From the NCBI RefSeq assembly GCF_003002955.1, contig NZ_PVTJ01000004.1, positions 62,001 through 126,000 of the forward strand: 64,000 bases of DNA, read 5' to 3'. The stretch's first letter is position 1, and each line of letters opens with the position of its first letter. The notes beneath the pieces were generated by a model. That model had not been told where the DNA came from. It worked only from the letters and a program-made list of their open reading frames with translations, and ran no database searches. The position numbers were made by a program, and so were the translations under genes. Of the stretch, positions 15,857-23,277 are shown piece after piece. The DNA comes from Glycomyces artemisiae (GTDB taxonomy: Bacteria > Actinomycetota > Actinomycetes > Mycobacteriales > Micromonosporaceae).

Positions 15857-16956
15857 TGCGCCGGCTCCAGGGAGTGGACCGCCTCGACGATGCGGTCGAG
15901 GTCGCCCTCGCTCAGCGCGGGGTGGATCGGCAGGGACAGCACCTCGGCCGCGGCCCGGTCGGTCTCCGGCAGGTCCGCCTCGATGTGCGCGTACGGCGCG
16001 AGCCTGTGGATCGGGACGGGGTAGTACACGGCGGAGCCGACCCCGGCGGCGTTCAGCTGCTCCAGGGCCGCGTCGCGGCCCTCGGGCACCCGCACCGTGT
16101 ACTGGTGGTAGATGTGGCGCGCCCACGGCGCGACCGGCGGGACGACGACGCCCGCGGCGCCGGCGAGCCCCTTGTCGAGGTGCGCGGCGTTGGCGCGGCG
16201 CTGCTCGGTCCACTCGCCCAGCCGAGTCAGCTGGACCCGCCCGATCGCGGCCGACACGTCGGTCATGCGCATGTTCGCGCCCACGATCTCGTTCTGGTAC
16301 CGCACCTCCATGCCCTGGTTGCGCAGGAGCCGGAGCGTGCGGGCGAGCTTCGGGTCGTCCGTGGAGACCATGCCGCCTTCGAGGGCGTGCATGTTCTTCG
16401 TCGGGTAGAAGCTGAACGTCCCCGCGGCGCCGAAGGAGCCGACCGGGCGGCCCTCGACCTGCGCTCCGTGCGCCTGGCAGGCGTCCTCCAGGATCGCCAG
16501 GGAGCGGCGCTCGGCCAGTGCGGTGAGGCGGGTCATGTCGGCGGGGTGGCCGTACAGGTGCACGGGCATGATCGCGGCGGTCTTGGGGCCGATGAGGGCC
16601 TCGACGTGCGCGGGGTCGACGCAGAACGTGCCGGGCTCGATGTCGGCGAAGACCGGCTCGGCGCCGACGAGGCGGACCGCGTTCGCGCTGGCGGCGAACG
16701 AGAAGGAGGGGACGATGACCTCGTCGCCGGGGCCGATGCCCATGGCGAGGAGGGCGAGCTGGAGGGCCGACGTGCCGGAGTTGACGGCGACGCACTCGGC
16801 CGTCCCGGAGACCTTGGCGAACTCCTCTTCGAAGGCGGCCACCTCGGGGCCCTGGACGACCCGGCCGCTGCGCAGTACCGCTACGGCCGCTTCGATCTCG
16901 GCCTCGCCGATGTGCGGCTTCGCCGGGGGGATGAACTCCCGCTGTTGGTCAGGCAC
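15853..16956 (-). CDS. DegT/DnrJ/EryC1 aminotransferase, WbpE-like
   Basis: 367-residue PLP-dependent sugar aminotransferase. Key signs are VNSGTSALQLALLAMGIGPG, VIVPSFSFAASANAV, LEDACQAHGA and the PLP-lysine segment FSFYPTKNMHALEGGM (Lys of TKN). WbpE transfers an amino group from glutamate to UDP-3-keto-GlcNAcA. I start it at GTG 16956, which has GGAG 6 bp upstream and gives REFIPPAKPHIG at the N-terminus as in homologs; an ATG at 17019 would add 21 non-homologous residues. The candidate -10 TATGAT lies at 17015-17020 upstream. Confidence 0.87.
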   Translation of the reverse strand: MPDQQREFIPPAKPHIGEAEIEAAVAVLRSGRVVQGPEVAAFEEEFAKVSGTAECVAVNSGTSALQLALLAMGIGPGDEVIVPSFSFAASANAVRLVGAEPVFADIEPGTFCVDPAHVEALIGPKTAAIMPVHLYGHPADMTRLTALAERRSLAILEDACQAHGAQVEGRPVGSFGAAGTFSFYPTKNMHALEGGMVSTDDPKLARTLRLLRNQGMEVRYQNEIVGANMRMTDVSAAIGRVQLTRLGEWTEQRRANAAHLDKGLAGAAGVVVPPVAPWARHIYHQYTVRVPEGRDAALEQLNAAGVGSAVYYPVPIHRLAPYAHIEADLPETDRAAAEVLSLPIHPALSEGDLDRIVEAVHSLEPAQ

Positions 16957-17014
16957 GTGTCTCTCCGCGTTCTCCGGAACGGTCTGGACTTCGCACTGGG
17001 TTGGTGCGCGATCG

Positions 17015-17020
17015 ATCATA
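17015..17020 (-). promoter_or_regulatory. Candidate -10 TATGAT for the WbpE-like operon
   Basis: TATGAT on the minus strand about 59 bp before the GTG at 16956. The same TATGATCG string stands before the WbpD-like gene. No convincing -35. Confidence 0.35.
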
Positions 17021-17025
17021 CAGAG

Positions 17026-17073
17026 GACACCTCCAGTTAATACATGGAGAACTCCGGCTGGCGAGGAGGTGTC
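17026..17073. other. Inverted repeat between the TIM-barrel gene and the WbpE-like gene
   Basis: GACACCTCC (17026-17034) and GGAGGTGTC (17065-17073) are exact 9-bp complements 30 bp apart. The right arm overlaps the stop codon of the gene at 17072-17872. It could form a weak terminator or attenuator between that gene and the WbpE-like operon. Confidence 0.4.
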
Positions 17074-17872
17074 ACGCTGGCGACTGGGAGACGAGAGCGT
17101 CCCTCGCGAACTTGAGGGATTCGTGCAGGTCCTCCGCCCTGCGGGTGCGGTTGCCGCTCTTGCGGGTCGACACCTCCACGGTGATCGACCCGTCCCAGCC
17201 GGCCTTCCCCAGCGCCCCGAGCAGCTCCCCGCACGGCTGCGTCCCGCGGCCGGGCACCAGGTGCTGGTCCGCGCCCGGCGCGGTCCCGTCGCACAGGTGG
17301 ATGTGCCTGAGCCCCTTGCCCATCCGCTCGGCCATCGCGAGCGCGTCGGCCCCGGAGGCCGCGCAGTGCGACAGGTCGAGCGTGTACGAGTCGTACCCGT
17401 GCCGGGTCGGGTCCCAGTGCGGCCGGTACGGCACCAGGTTCCGCTTCCCGACCTTGAGCGGGAACATGTTCTCGACCGCGATCGTCACCCCCGGGTACCG
17501 GGCCCTGAGCCCGTCGAGGACCGTCGAGAACTTCGCCGCGTAGTCCCGCTGCCACGAGAACGGCGGGTGGATGACCACCGTCGGGGAGTCGAGGTATTCG
17601 GCGGCCTGCACGGACCGGCGCAGCCGCGTCCACGGGTCGGCGCTCCACACCCGCTGGGTGACGAGGAGGCACGGGGCGTGGACGGCGCCGATCTTGACGC
17701 CGTAGTGCTTCGCGAGGCTGGCCGCCGCCGACGGGTCCTGGGAGACCCGGTCGGTGAAGACCATCAGCTCGACCCCGTCGTAGCCGAGCTCGGCGGCGAG
17801 CTCGAACCCCACCGCGGTTGGCTCGGGGTACACGGACGTGGTCGACAGCAGAACCGGGACGGACTGGGTCAC
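17072..17872 (-). CDS. Sugar phosphate isomerase/epimerase-like TIM barrel protein
   Basis: 266-residue protein of the xylose-isomerase-like (AP endonuclease 2) superfamily. Metal-site type residues are visible in order: GVELMVF, VHAPCL, VVIHPPF, IAVENMFP, LDLSHCAASG, HIHLCDG and a terminal ITVEVS, giving the Glu-Asp-His-Glu set of the fold. Substrate unknown; members act on keto-sugars, inosose or similar polyols. GTG 17872 was chosen because TACCCT lies exactly 7 bp upstream. It may be transcribed with the amino-uronate operon, but a hairpin candidate separates them. Confidence 0.8.
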   Translation of the reverse strand: MTQSVPVLLSTTSVYPEPTAVGFELAAELGYDGVELMVFTDRVSQDPSAAASLAKHYGVKIGAVHAPCLLVTQRVWSADPWTRLRRSVQAAEYLDSPTVVIHPPFSWQRDYAAKFSTVLDGLRARYPGVTIAVENMFPLKVGKRNLVPYRPHWDPTRHGYDSYTLDLSHCAASGADALAMAERMGKGLRHIHLCDGTAPGADQHLVPGRGTQPCGELLGALGKAGWDGSITVEVSTRKSGNRTRRAEDLHESLKFARDALVSQSPA

Positions 17873-17879
17873 GCCCACC

Positions 17880-17885
17880 AGGGTA
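17880..17885 (-). promoter_or_regulatory. -10 element TACCCT, leaderless start of the TIM barrel gene
   Basis: TACCCT on the minus strand 7 bp before GTG 17872 and no Shine-Dalgarno sequence. It faces the divergent leaderless promoter at 17958-17963. Confidence 0.45.
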
Positions 17886-17957
17886 CGCCGTGTCCGAAAC
17901 CGGCCGTCGGCTTCGTGGTCAGCGCGGCGTGAACCGGTCCTGAACGTGCGGTGCAGG

Positions 17958-17963
17958 TACCGT
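17958..17963 (+). promoter_or_regulatory. -10 element TACCGT, leaderless start of the Cys-rich protein gene
   Basis: TACCGT followed by 6 bp (TGACGG) and the ATG at 17970. No ribosome site is present. Confidence 0.5.
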
Positions 17964-17969
17964 TGACGG

Positions 17970-18779
17970 ATGACCGACGAGGTGCCCGCGGACTTCGACC
18001 GCGAGTGGGTCGAGTTCTTCGATCCCGCTGACTCCGACACGATGGTCCGCGCCGACCTGACCTGGCTCCTGTCCCGCTGGGGGTGCATCTTCGGCAGGCA
18101 CCCCGACCAGGGCGGCTGTCCCGGGATCGAGAAGAGCCGGCCCGCGGACGGGTGCTGCCTGCACGGCGCGTTCTACACCGACGAGGCCGACATCCGCCGC
18201 ACCAGGGAGATCGTCAAGAAGCTCACGCCCGAGACGTGGCAGCTCCACCGCAAGTGGAAGCACACCATCGTCGACGACACCCTGGAGAACGAGGAGGGCG
18301 AGGAGGAGCCCGCGAAGAAGACCGCGGTCGTCGACGGCGCCTGCGTCTTCCACAACCGCGAGGGCTTCCCGACCGGCGCCGGGTGCGCCCTGCACCAGCA
18401 GGCGATGCGCGACGGCGTCCACCCCATGGAGTACAAGCCCGAGGTGTGCTGGCAGCTCCCGGTGAAGCGCGACTTCAAGACCGAGCACCGCGCCGACGGC
18501 ACCGACGTGTCGGTCACGCTCATCACCGAGTTCGACCGGGCCTCCTGGGGCCCCGGCGGCCACGACTTCGACTGGTGGTGCACCGGCTCGCCGCTGGCCC
18601 ACACCGCCTCGGAGCCGGTGTACCTGTCGTACGCCGTGGAGCTGACCGAGCTGCTCGGCGCCGCGGCCTACGAGAAGCTCGCCGACCTGTGCGCCGAGCG
18701 CGAGCGCCGCGGCCTGGTCGCCCCGCACCCGGCGAGCGTGCGGTCGCCGGAGCTGCTCCCCGCGCCCCGGCGGATCTGA
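17970..18779 (+). CDS. Cysteine-rich conserved hypothetical protein
   Basis: 269 residues, no signal peptide or membrane segment. Nine Cys occur, seven of them in two groups: a first group GCIFG, GGCPG and DGCCLHG (about residues 40-65) and a second DGACVF, GAGCALH and PEVCWQL (about 125-165). The spacing and the CC pair suggest a metal or Fe-S site; the layout reminds me of DUF3109/YkgJ-like zinc- or iron-binding proteins, but I am not certain of the family. An acidic loop (NEEGEEE) splits the two groups. The gene stands alone with a leaderless promoter and its own terminator. Function unknown. Confidence 0.8.
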   Translation: MTDEVPADFDREWVEFFDPADSDTMVRADLTWLLSRWGCIFGRHPDQGGCPGIEKSRPADGCCLHGAFYTDEADIRRTREIVKKLTPETWQLHRKWKHTIVDDTLENEEGEEEPAKKTAVVDGACVFHNREGFPTGAGCALHQQAMRDGVHPMEYKPEVCWQLPVKRDFKTEHRADGTDVSVTLITEFDRASWGPGGHDFDWWCTGSPLAHTASEPVYLSYAVELTELLGAAAYEKLADLCAERERRGLVAPHPASVRSPELLPAPRRI

Positions 18780-18793
18780 GCCGGGGCGCGGGG
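18758..18793. terminator. Bidirectional hairpin with the stop codon in its loop
   Basis: Perfect 14-bp stem (18758-18771 with 18780-18793). The 8-nt loop GGATCTGA contains the TGA of the Cys-rich protein, so the left arm is coding sequence. It also faces the end of the convergent TagF-like gene at 18801. Confidence 0.75.
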
Positions 18794-18800
18794 AAGCGCG

Positions 18801-20486
18801 CTACGCGGCGGTCTCGACGGCGCCGGCGGTCTTGACGACCGGCTGCGCGTAGGTCTCGCGGACGGCGTCGGCGAAGACCTCGAACAGGTCTTCGGGCGCG
18901 TGGTCGCCGAGGTAGTACTCGCGGGTGCCGGCCCGCTGCGCGGCCTTGGAGTCGGTGTCGAACAGCTCCGCCATGACCGCTTCGGCGTTCTTCGCGCCGG
19001 GCTTGAGCAGGTAGGCGCCGGCGGCGACGGGGAACTCCTCCAGGTAGCCGCCGCCCAGGCCCCGCGGGTCGGTCATCGCGAACGGCTTGCCGCTGTAGAG
19101 CCAGTCGGAGGCCGCGCCGCTGATGTCGCACACGGCCGCGTCGGCGGCGTTGATGCAGTCGGCGAGGGACATCTCGGACTCGGCGGCGGCGCCCCAGCGG
19201 TGCGGCAGGCCGGTGCGGGAGGCGTCGGCGGCGAGCATCGCGCGGATGGCCTCGGCGCGGGCCTGGTAGGCGGCGTTGGTGCTGGTGTAGGGGTGGGTCC
19301 GGAAGTGGACGGCGACGCCGCGGGCCAGGGCGGCCTCGACGATCGTCGCGCCTTCCTTCAGCGACGAGTAGTTGACGTCCTCGGTGAAGCCGGTCCAGGT
19401 GGGGGCGTAGAGGAGCACGGGCGGCTCGTCGGGGCCCTTCTCGCGCGGGCCGACCTTGATGCCGTGGAGCTGCGGGCGGCCGATGCGGCGGAACTTCCGC
19501 TCGGGGATGTCGACGCCGTGGCGGTGGTACCGGTCGACGCCGGCCTGCCCGGCGACGAACACGCGGTCGTACATCAGCGAGAGGGCGCTGCGGCTGATCG
19601 CCTTGTCGGAGTCGCCGTGCATGAGCTGGATGTGCAGGAGCTCGCCGTGGCGGATGAGCGCGGTGTTCTTCTGCGCGTGGTTGGAGTAGAAGCAGGCGCG
19701 GACGCTCTCGGGCAGGAGCTTGTCGAGGACCGACTGGCCGGGGGCGAGCACGACCGGGGCGCTCGTGCACGCGACGGTGCCGCGCATGAGGAACTCGTCG
19801 CGGACGAGGACGAGGTACGGGTCGCCGATCTTGTCGAAGTACGGCAGCCACATCTCGATCTGGTACTCCGAGAGGCGGGCGCCGCCGAAGTGCACCACGT
19901 ACTTCGGCTGGAGGCGCTCGACGGCGGCGACGACGGCCTCGTCGATGGGGTGCGACACGCGCCGGCGCAGCAGCAGGTTCGCGACGACCGCGTCGCCGGC
20001 CCACACGAGCGAGGCGAGGACGAGGACGAGCGCGGCCCAGTCGGCGGCGGGCCGCAGCGCCGCGGGGGCGGCGGCGGCCAGGGGCAGGGCCACGGCGGTG
20101 AAGCCGGTGACCAGGGCGATCGGGACCGGCGCGGCGGCGCGGCCGCGCAGCGTCCGGCGCACGTCGAGGTTCGCGGTCTCCAGGTACGACAGTGACAGTG
20201 CGATGCGGATGGCCCCGGCGACCGACTGGAAGCCGGCGACGAGGACGCAGCCGACGATGAGCTCCCAGCGCTGCGGGGTGTCGGACCAGGCCGCGACGAG
20301 GACCGCGATGACGGCGATGAGCCGCGCGGTGCGCATCGCGGAGAGGTTGTCGCGGTAGTACCAGGCCGTGGTCGCGAGGACCGCGGCGGCGAGTGCGTAG
20401 GCCAGCAGGTGCGTGTGCGCCGCGGTCGCGGCGACGACCGCCGTGATGGCGACGATCTCGTACCGCTGTCTCCACAGTCGGGACAT
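18801..20486 (-). CDS. Membrane-anchored TagF-like CDP-glycerol glycerophosphotransferase family protein, copy 1
   Basis: 561 residues. The first ~185 contain five to six hydrophobic helices, unlike soluble TagF. The remainder is the GT-B-like polymerase domain that transfers polyol phosphate from a CDP donor: LMHGDSDKAISRS, VFVAGQAGVDRYHRHGVDIP, LLYAPTWTGF, VHFRTHPYT and VCDISGAASDWLYSGKPFAM, the last corresponding to the conserved DxS segment. Teichoic acid chains are the usual product. It is a tandem paralog of 20636-22387 with about the same topology. The ATG at 20486 has GGAG 5 bp upstream. The CDP-linked donor might come from the cytidylyltransferases at 22426 and 23278 (inference). Confidence 0.86.
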   Translation of the reverse strand: MSRLWRQRYEIVAITAVVAATAAHTHLLAYALAAAVLATTAWYYRDNLSAMRTARLIAVIAVLVAAWSDTPQRWELIVGCVLVAGFQSVAGAIRIALSLSYLETANLDVRRTLRGRAAAPVPIALVTGFTAVALPLAAAAPAALRPAADWAALVLVLASLVWAGDAVVANLLLRRRVSHPIDEAVVAAVERLQPKYVVHFGGARLSEYQIEMWLPYFDKIGDPYLVLVRDEFLMRGTVACTSAPVVLAPGQSVLDKLLPESVRACFYSNHAQKNTALIRHGELLHIQLMHGDSDKAISRSALSLMYDRVFVAGQAGVDRYHRHGVDIPERKFRRIGRPQLHGIKVGPREKGPDEPPVLLYAPTWTGFTEDVNYSSLKEGATIVEAALARGVAVHFRTHPYTSTNAAYQARAEAIRAMLAADASRTGLPHRWGAAAESEMSLADCINAADAAVCDISGAASDWLYSGKPFAMTDPRGLGGGYLEEFPVAAGAYLLKPGAKNAEAVMAELFDTDSKAAQRAGTREYYLGDHAPEDLFEVFADAVRETYAQPVVKTAGAVETAA

Positions 20487-20590
20487 GTGTGCTCCATCGG
20501 ATGAATGAGTTAACGGGCTCTTAACCCAAGATGAAGTAAACACGTCCGATGTTTGTCTCCGGTGGCAGGGATCACCGAAATGGACGCGAC

Positions 20591-20622
20591 GCGGGGGCCC
20601 CGCCGGAGTCGGCGGGCCCCGC
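20591..20622. terminator. Imperfect G+C-rich hairpin after the second TagF-like gene
   Basis: GCGGGGGCCCCGCCG (20591-20605) pairs with CGGCGGGCCCCGC (20610-20622) with two bulged bases around a 4-nt loop. It lies just past the stop of the gene at 20636 and before the next gene of the same strand. Confidence 0.55.
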
Positions 20623-20635
20623 GGTCGCGGCGGCG

Positions 20636-22387
20636 TCAGGCGGCCTGGGCCAGTGCGGACTCGCCGGTCGCGGTCTTGCGGACCTGGCGCGCGTAGGTGT
20701 CCCTGACTTCGGCGGCGAACACTTCGATGAGGTCGCCGGGCTTGATGTCGCCGAGGTAGTACTCGCGGACCTCGGCGCGCAGGTCGGCCTTGGAGTCGCG
20801 TAGGAGCAGCTCGTCGAGGACGGCGTCGATGTTCCCGGCGTCGGGCTTCAGCAGGTACGCGGCCTTGGCGAGCGGGAACTCGTCGAGGTAGTGCTCCTCG
20901 AAGCCCTTCGGGTCGGTCATGGCGAAGGGGCGGCCCGAGTAGAGCCAGTCGGAGGCGGTGCCGGAGATGTCGGAGATCGCGACGTCGGCGGCGTTGATGC
21001 AGTCGGTGAGGCTGACGGCGGACTCGGCCTGGTCGCCCCACAGGTGCGGGCGGCCGGTCTTCGCGGCGTCCTCGGCGATGAGGGACTTGATGTCGTCGGC
21101 GAGCGCCTGGTAGGCGGCGTTGGTGCGGGTGTAGGGGTGGGTGCGGAAGATGACGTCGACGTCGCGGGCCAGGATCGCCTGCACGATCTTCTTGCCCTGC
21201 TTGAGGGACGAGTAGTTGACGTCGGCGGTCAGGCCGGTCCAGGTGGGCGTGTAGAGGACGGTCTGGCGGCCCTCGTCGGCCTTGTCGCGGCGGCCGACCT
21301 GCATGGCGTGCAGCTGGGGCCGGCCGATGCGGCGGAACTTGTAGTTGGGGATGTCGACGCCGTGGCGGTGGTAGCGGTCGACGCCGGCCTGTCCGGCGAC
21401 GAAGACCCGGTCGTACATGAGCGAGACGGGGCTGCGGCTGATGGCCTTGTCGGAGTCGCCGTGCATGAGCTGCACGTGGAGGTACTTGTCGAGCTTGATG
21501 AGCTGCGCGTTCTTGACCGCGTGGTTGACGTAGTAGCAGGCGCGGACGCTGGAGGGCAGCAGCGTGTCGAGGACCGACTGGGCCGGGACGAGGACGATCG
21601 GGGCCTTGGTGCGGGCGGCGATGCCGTCGACGAGGTACCGGTCGCGGATGATGATGAGGTACGGGTCGCCGACGGCCTCGAAGTAGTCGAGCCACATCTG
21701 GAGCTGGTACTCCGATTCGCGGGCGCCGGCGAAGTGGATGACGAACTTCGGCTGGAGGCGGCGGACGGCGCTGATGACCTGGATGTCGACGGGGTGGGAG
21801 ACCTTGCGGCGGTGCAGGTAGTTCTGGAGCACGGCCGAGCCGATCCATCCGAACGCGGCGGCGGTGGCGGCGAGGACGATCAGGTCGGCGCCGAACCGGA
21901 ACTCCCCCAGCGGGAGCGAGCCGAGGACGTACAGGATGGACACGGCGTCGAAGAGGCGGCCGACCGATCCGGGCGTGGTGAGCTGGGAGCGGCGGGTCCG
22001 CACGATGTCGAGGTTGTGGGTCTGGAGGTAGCCGACGTTCAGGGCCCGGTTGAAGATGTCGGCGTAGGCGATGAAGAGGGTGACGCCGAGCCCGGCGAGG
22101 AGCATCGGCCAGCGGTCGAGGCCGCCGGAGTACCAGGCGAGGATGAGCAGCGCGAGCGCGGCGAGGGTGCGGGGGATGCGGAAGCCGGCGACGCCGGTCC
22201 GGTCCTGCCAGGCGGCGACCCCGAACACGGCGAGCGAGAACGCTGTGGTGAGCCATGGCGTGTCGGTGAGGGCGACGGCGGCGACGACCGCCCCCACCGC
22301 CAGCAGGTTCGTTCGGATGGGCCAGGATTTCAGCAGTCTCTTCAACTCGCCGTGCCTCGGATTCGGTCTCGCATGGCTGTGTCGCAA
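20636..22387 (-). CDS. Membrane-anchored TagF-like glycerophosphotransferase family protein, copy 2
   Basis: 583 residues with about five to six N-terminal hydrophobic segments (residues ~20-190) followed by the TagF-type catalytic domain: LMHGDSDKAISRSPVSLMYD, YHRHGVDIPNYKFRRIGRPQ, TPTWTGLTADVNYSSL, FRTHPYTRTNAAYQAL and ISDISGTASDWLYSGRPFAM. Catalytic blocks are nearly the same as in copy 1, whereas the membrane part differs. The start is uncertain: the first possible codon is a TTG at 22387 without a clear ribosome site, and a TTG at 22345 is an alternative. The two copies may act as primer and polymerase, as TagB and TagF do; this is inference. Confidence 0.83.
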   Translation of the reverse strand: MRHSHARPNPRHGELKRLLKSWPIRTNLLAVGAVVAAVALTDTPWLTTAFSLAVFGVAAWQDRTGVAGFRIPRTLAALALLILAWYSGGLDRWPMLLAGLGVTLFIAYADIFNRALNVGYLQTHNLDIVRTRRSQLTTPGSVGRLFDAVSILYVLGSLPLGEFRFGADLIVLAATAAAFGWIGSAVLQNYLHRRKVSHPVDIQVISAVRRLQPKFVIHFAGARESEYQLQMWLDYFEAVGDPYLIIIRDRYLVDGIAARTKAPIVLVPAQSVLDTLLPSSVRACYYVNHAVKNAQLIKLDKYLHVQLMHGDSDKAISRSPVSLMYDRVFVAGQAGVDRYHRHGVDIPNYKFRRIGRPQLHAMQVGRRDKADEGRQTVLYTPTWTGLTADVNYSSLKQGKKIVQAILARDVDVIFRTHPYTRTNAAYQALADDIKSLIAEDAAKTGRPHLWGDQAESAVSLTDCINAADVAISDISGTASDWLYSGRPFAMTDPKGFEEHYLDEFPLAKAAYLLKPDAGNIDAVLDELLLRDSKADLRAEVREYYLGDIKPGDLIEVFAAEVRDTYARQVRKTATGESALAQAA

Positions 22388-22425
22388 GTAGTTCTAGCTC
22401 GCCGGTTCGACGCTTCCGGTTCCAA

Positions 22426-23121
22426 TTACTTGAAGTGCTGGTTAACGGAGTTCAGGTCTTCCGCGAAGTCCACTTCGATGACGTTGTGCTGCGAGATGTC
22501 GACGGCCTCGAACCTGAGCCCGTCCTTCTCGATGGCGAGCTCGATGCCGCCCTCGAAGTAGTCCTGGTCGTCGACCTCGGCGAGCCGCTTGGCGACGAGC
22601 GCGCGGTCGTCGGCGGACACGTAGTTGATGCCGACCGCTTCGCCCAGGGCGCCTTCGGAGACGCGCTTGGAGAGCTTGTTGATGTAGCCGTCGGCGCCGA
22701 GCGTGTACTTGACCTCCTCGTCGGAGACCTTCGCGGTGTTCACGGCGACGAAGGAGTGGTCCATGGCGATGTGCGGCAGGAGCACGTCGAGGACCTGCGG
22801 GTCGAAGACGACGTCGCCGTTGAGCCACAGGACCCCGCCGGGGCCGAGGATGGTGAACGCCTTGAGGAGGCTCTTGGAGGTGTTGGTGTCGCCGTAGGCC
22901 TGGTTGTAGATGAAGCCGACGTCGGGCACCTCCTCCATGATCATCTCCTTCTTGAAGCCGACGACGAGGTGGATGGAGTGGCGGCTGAACCGGGAGGTGA
23001 GCAGGCGCAGCGAGCGGCCGAGGATGGTCTCGCCGGTGTTCAGGGGCGTCAGGGGCTTGGGGTGCGGTTTGCCGAGCCGGGAGCCGACGCCGGCCGCGAG
23101 GATCACGATGTTCGTGGACAT
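22426..23121 (-). CDS. LicC-like sugar/alcohol-phosphate nucleotidyltransferase
   Basis: 231-residue NTP transferase. N-terminal signature NIVILAAGVGSRLGKPHPKP with the G-X-G-X-R loop and the substrate Lys; DTNTSKSLLKAF and LWLNGDVVFDP supply the mid-domain Asp; the end VIEVDFAEDLNSVNQHF is typical of LicC-type choline-phosphate cytidylyltransferases. It would activate a phosphorylated alcohol or sugar, probably with CTP, for the neighbouring TagF-like transferases. The ATG at 23121 has GAGG about 11 bp upstream; a GTG 12 bp earlier is possible. Substrate not readable from sequence. Confidence 0.83.
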   Translation of the reverse strand: MSTNIVILAAGVGSRLGKPHPKPLTPLNTGETILGRSLRLLTSRFSRHSIHLVVGFKKEMIMEEVPDVGFIYNQAYGDTNTSKSLLKAFTILGPGGVLWLNGDVVFDPQVLDVLLPHIAMDHSFVAVNTAKVSDEEVKYTLGADGYINKLSKRVSEGALGEAVGINYVSADDRALVAKRLAEVDDQDYFEGGIELAIEKDGLRFEAVDISQHNVIEVDFAEDLNSVNQHFK

Positions 23122-23277
23122 GTCGAGAGCCACCTCGTTCGATTGGGATGCTGGATTGGTGCAGTTTACCTAGTTGAACGTGCGATGACGCATAGCCCAA
23201 CGTGCGGTGGACCCGGGTGTCACACCTTCCGCGGCCCCCTGCCGGGAGCGCCGCGCCGCGGCTGCTCGCGGCCCGTT

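Noticed and set aside
18801-22256. 1151-codon minus-strand open frame suggesting a double TagF-like protein
   Set aside because: The upstream half is an out-of-frame shadow of the gene at 20636-22387; a ribosome site and ATG at 20486 mark the true start.
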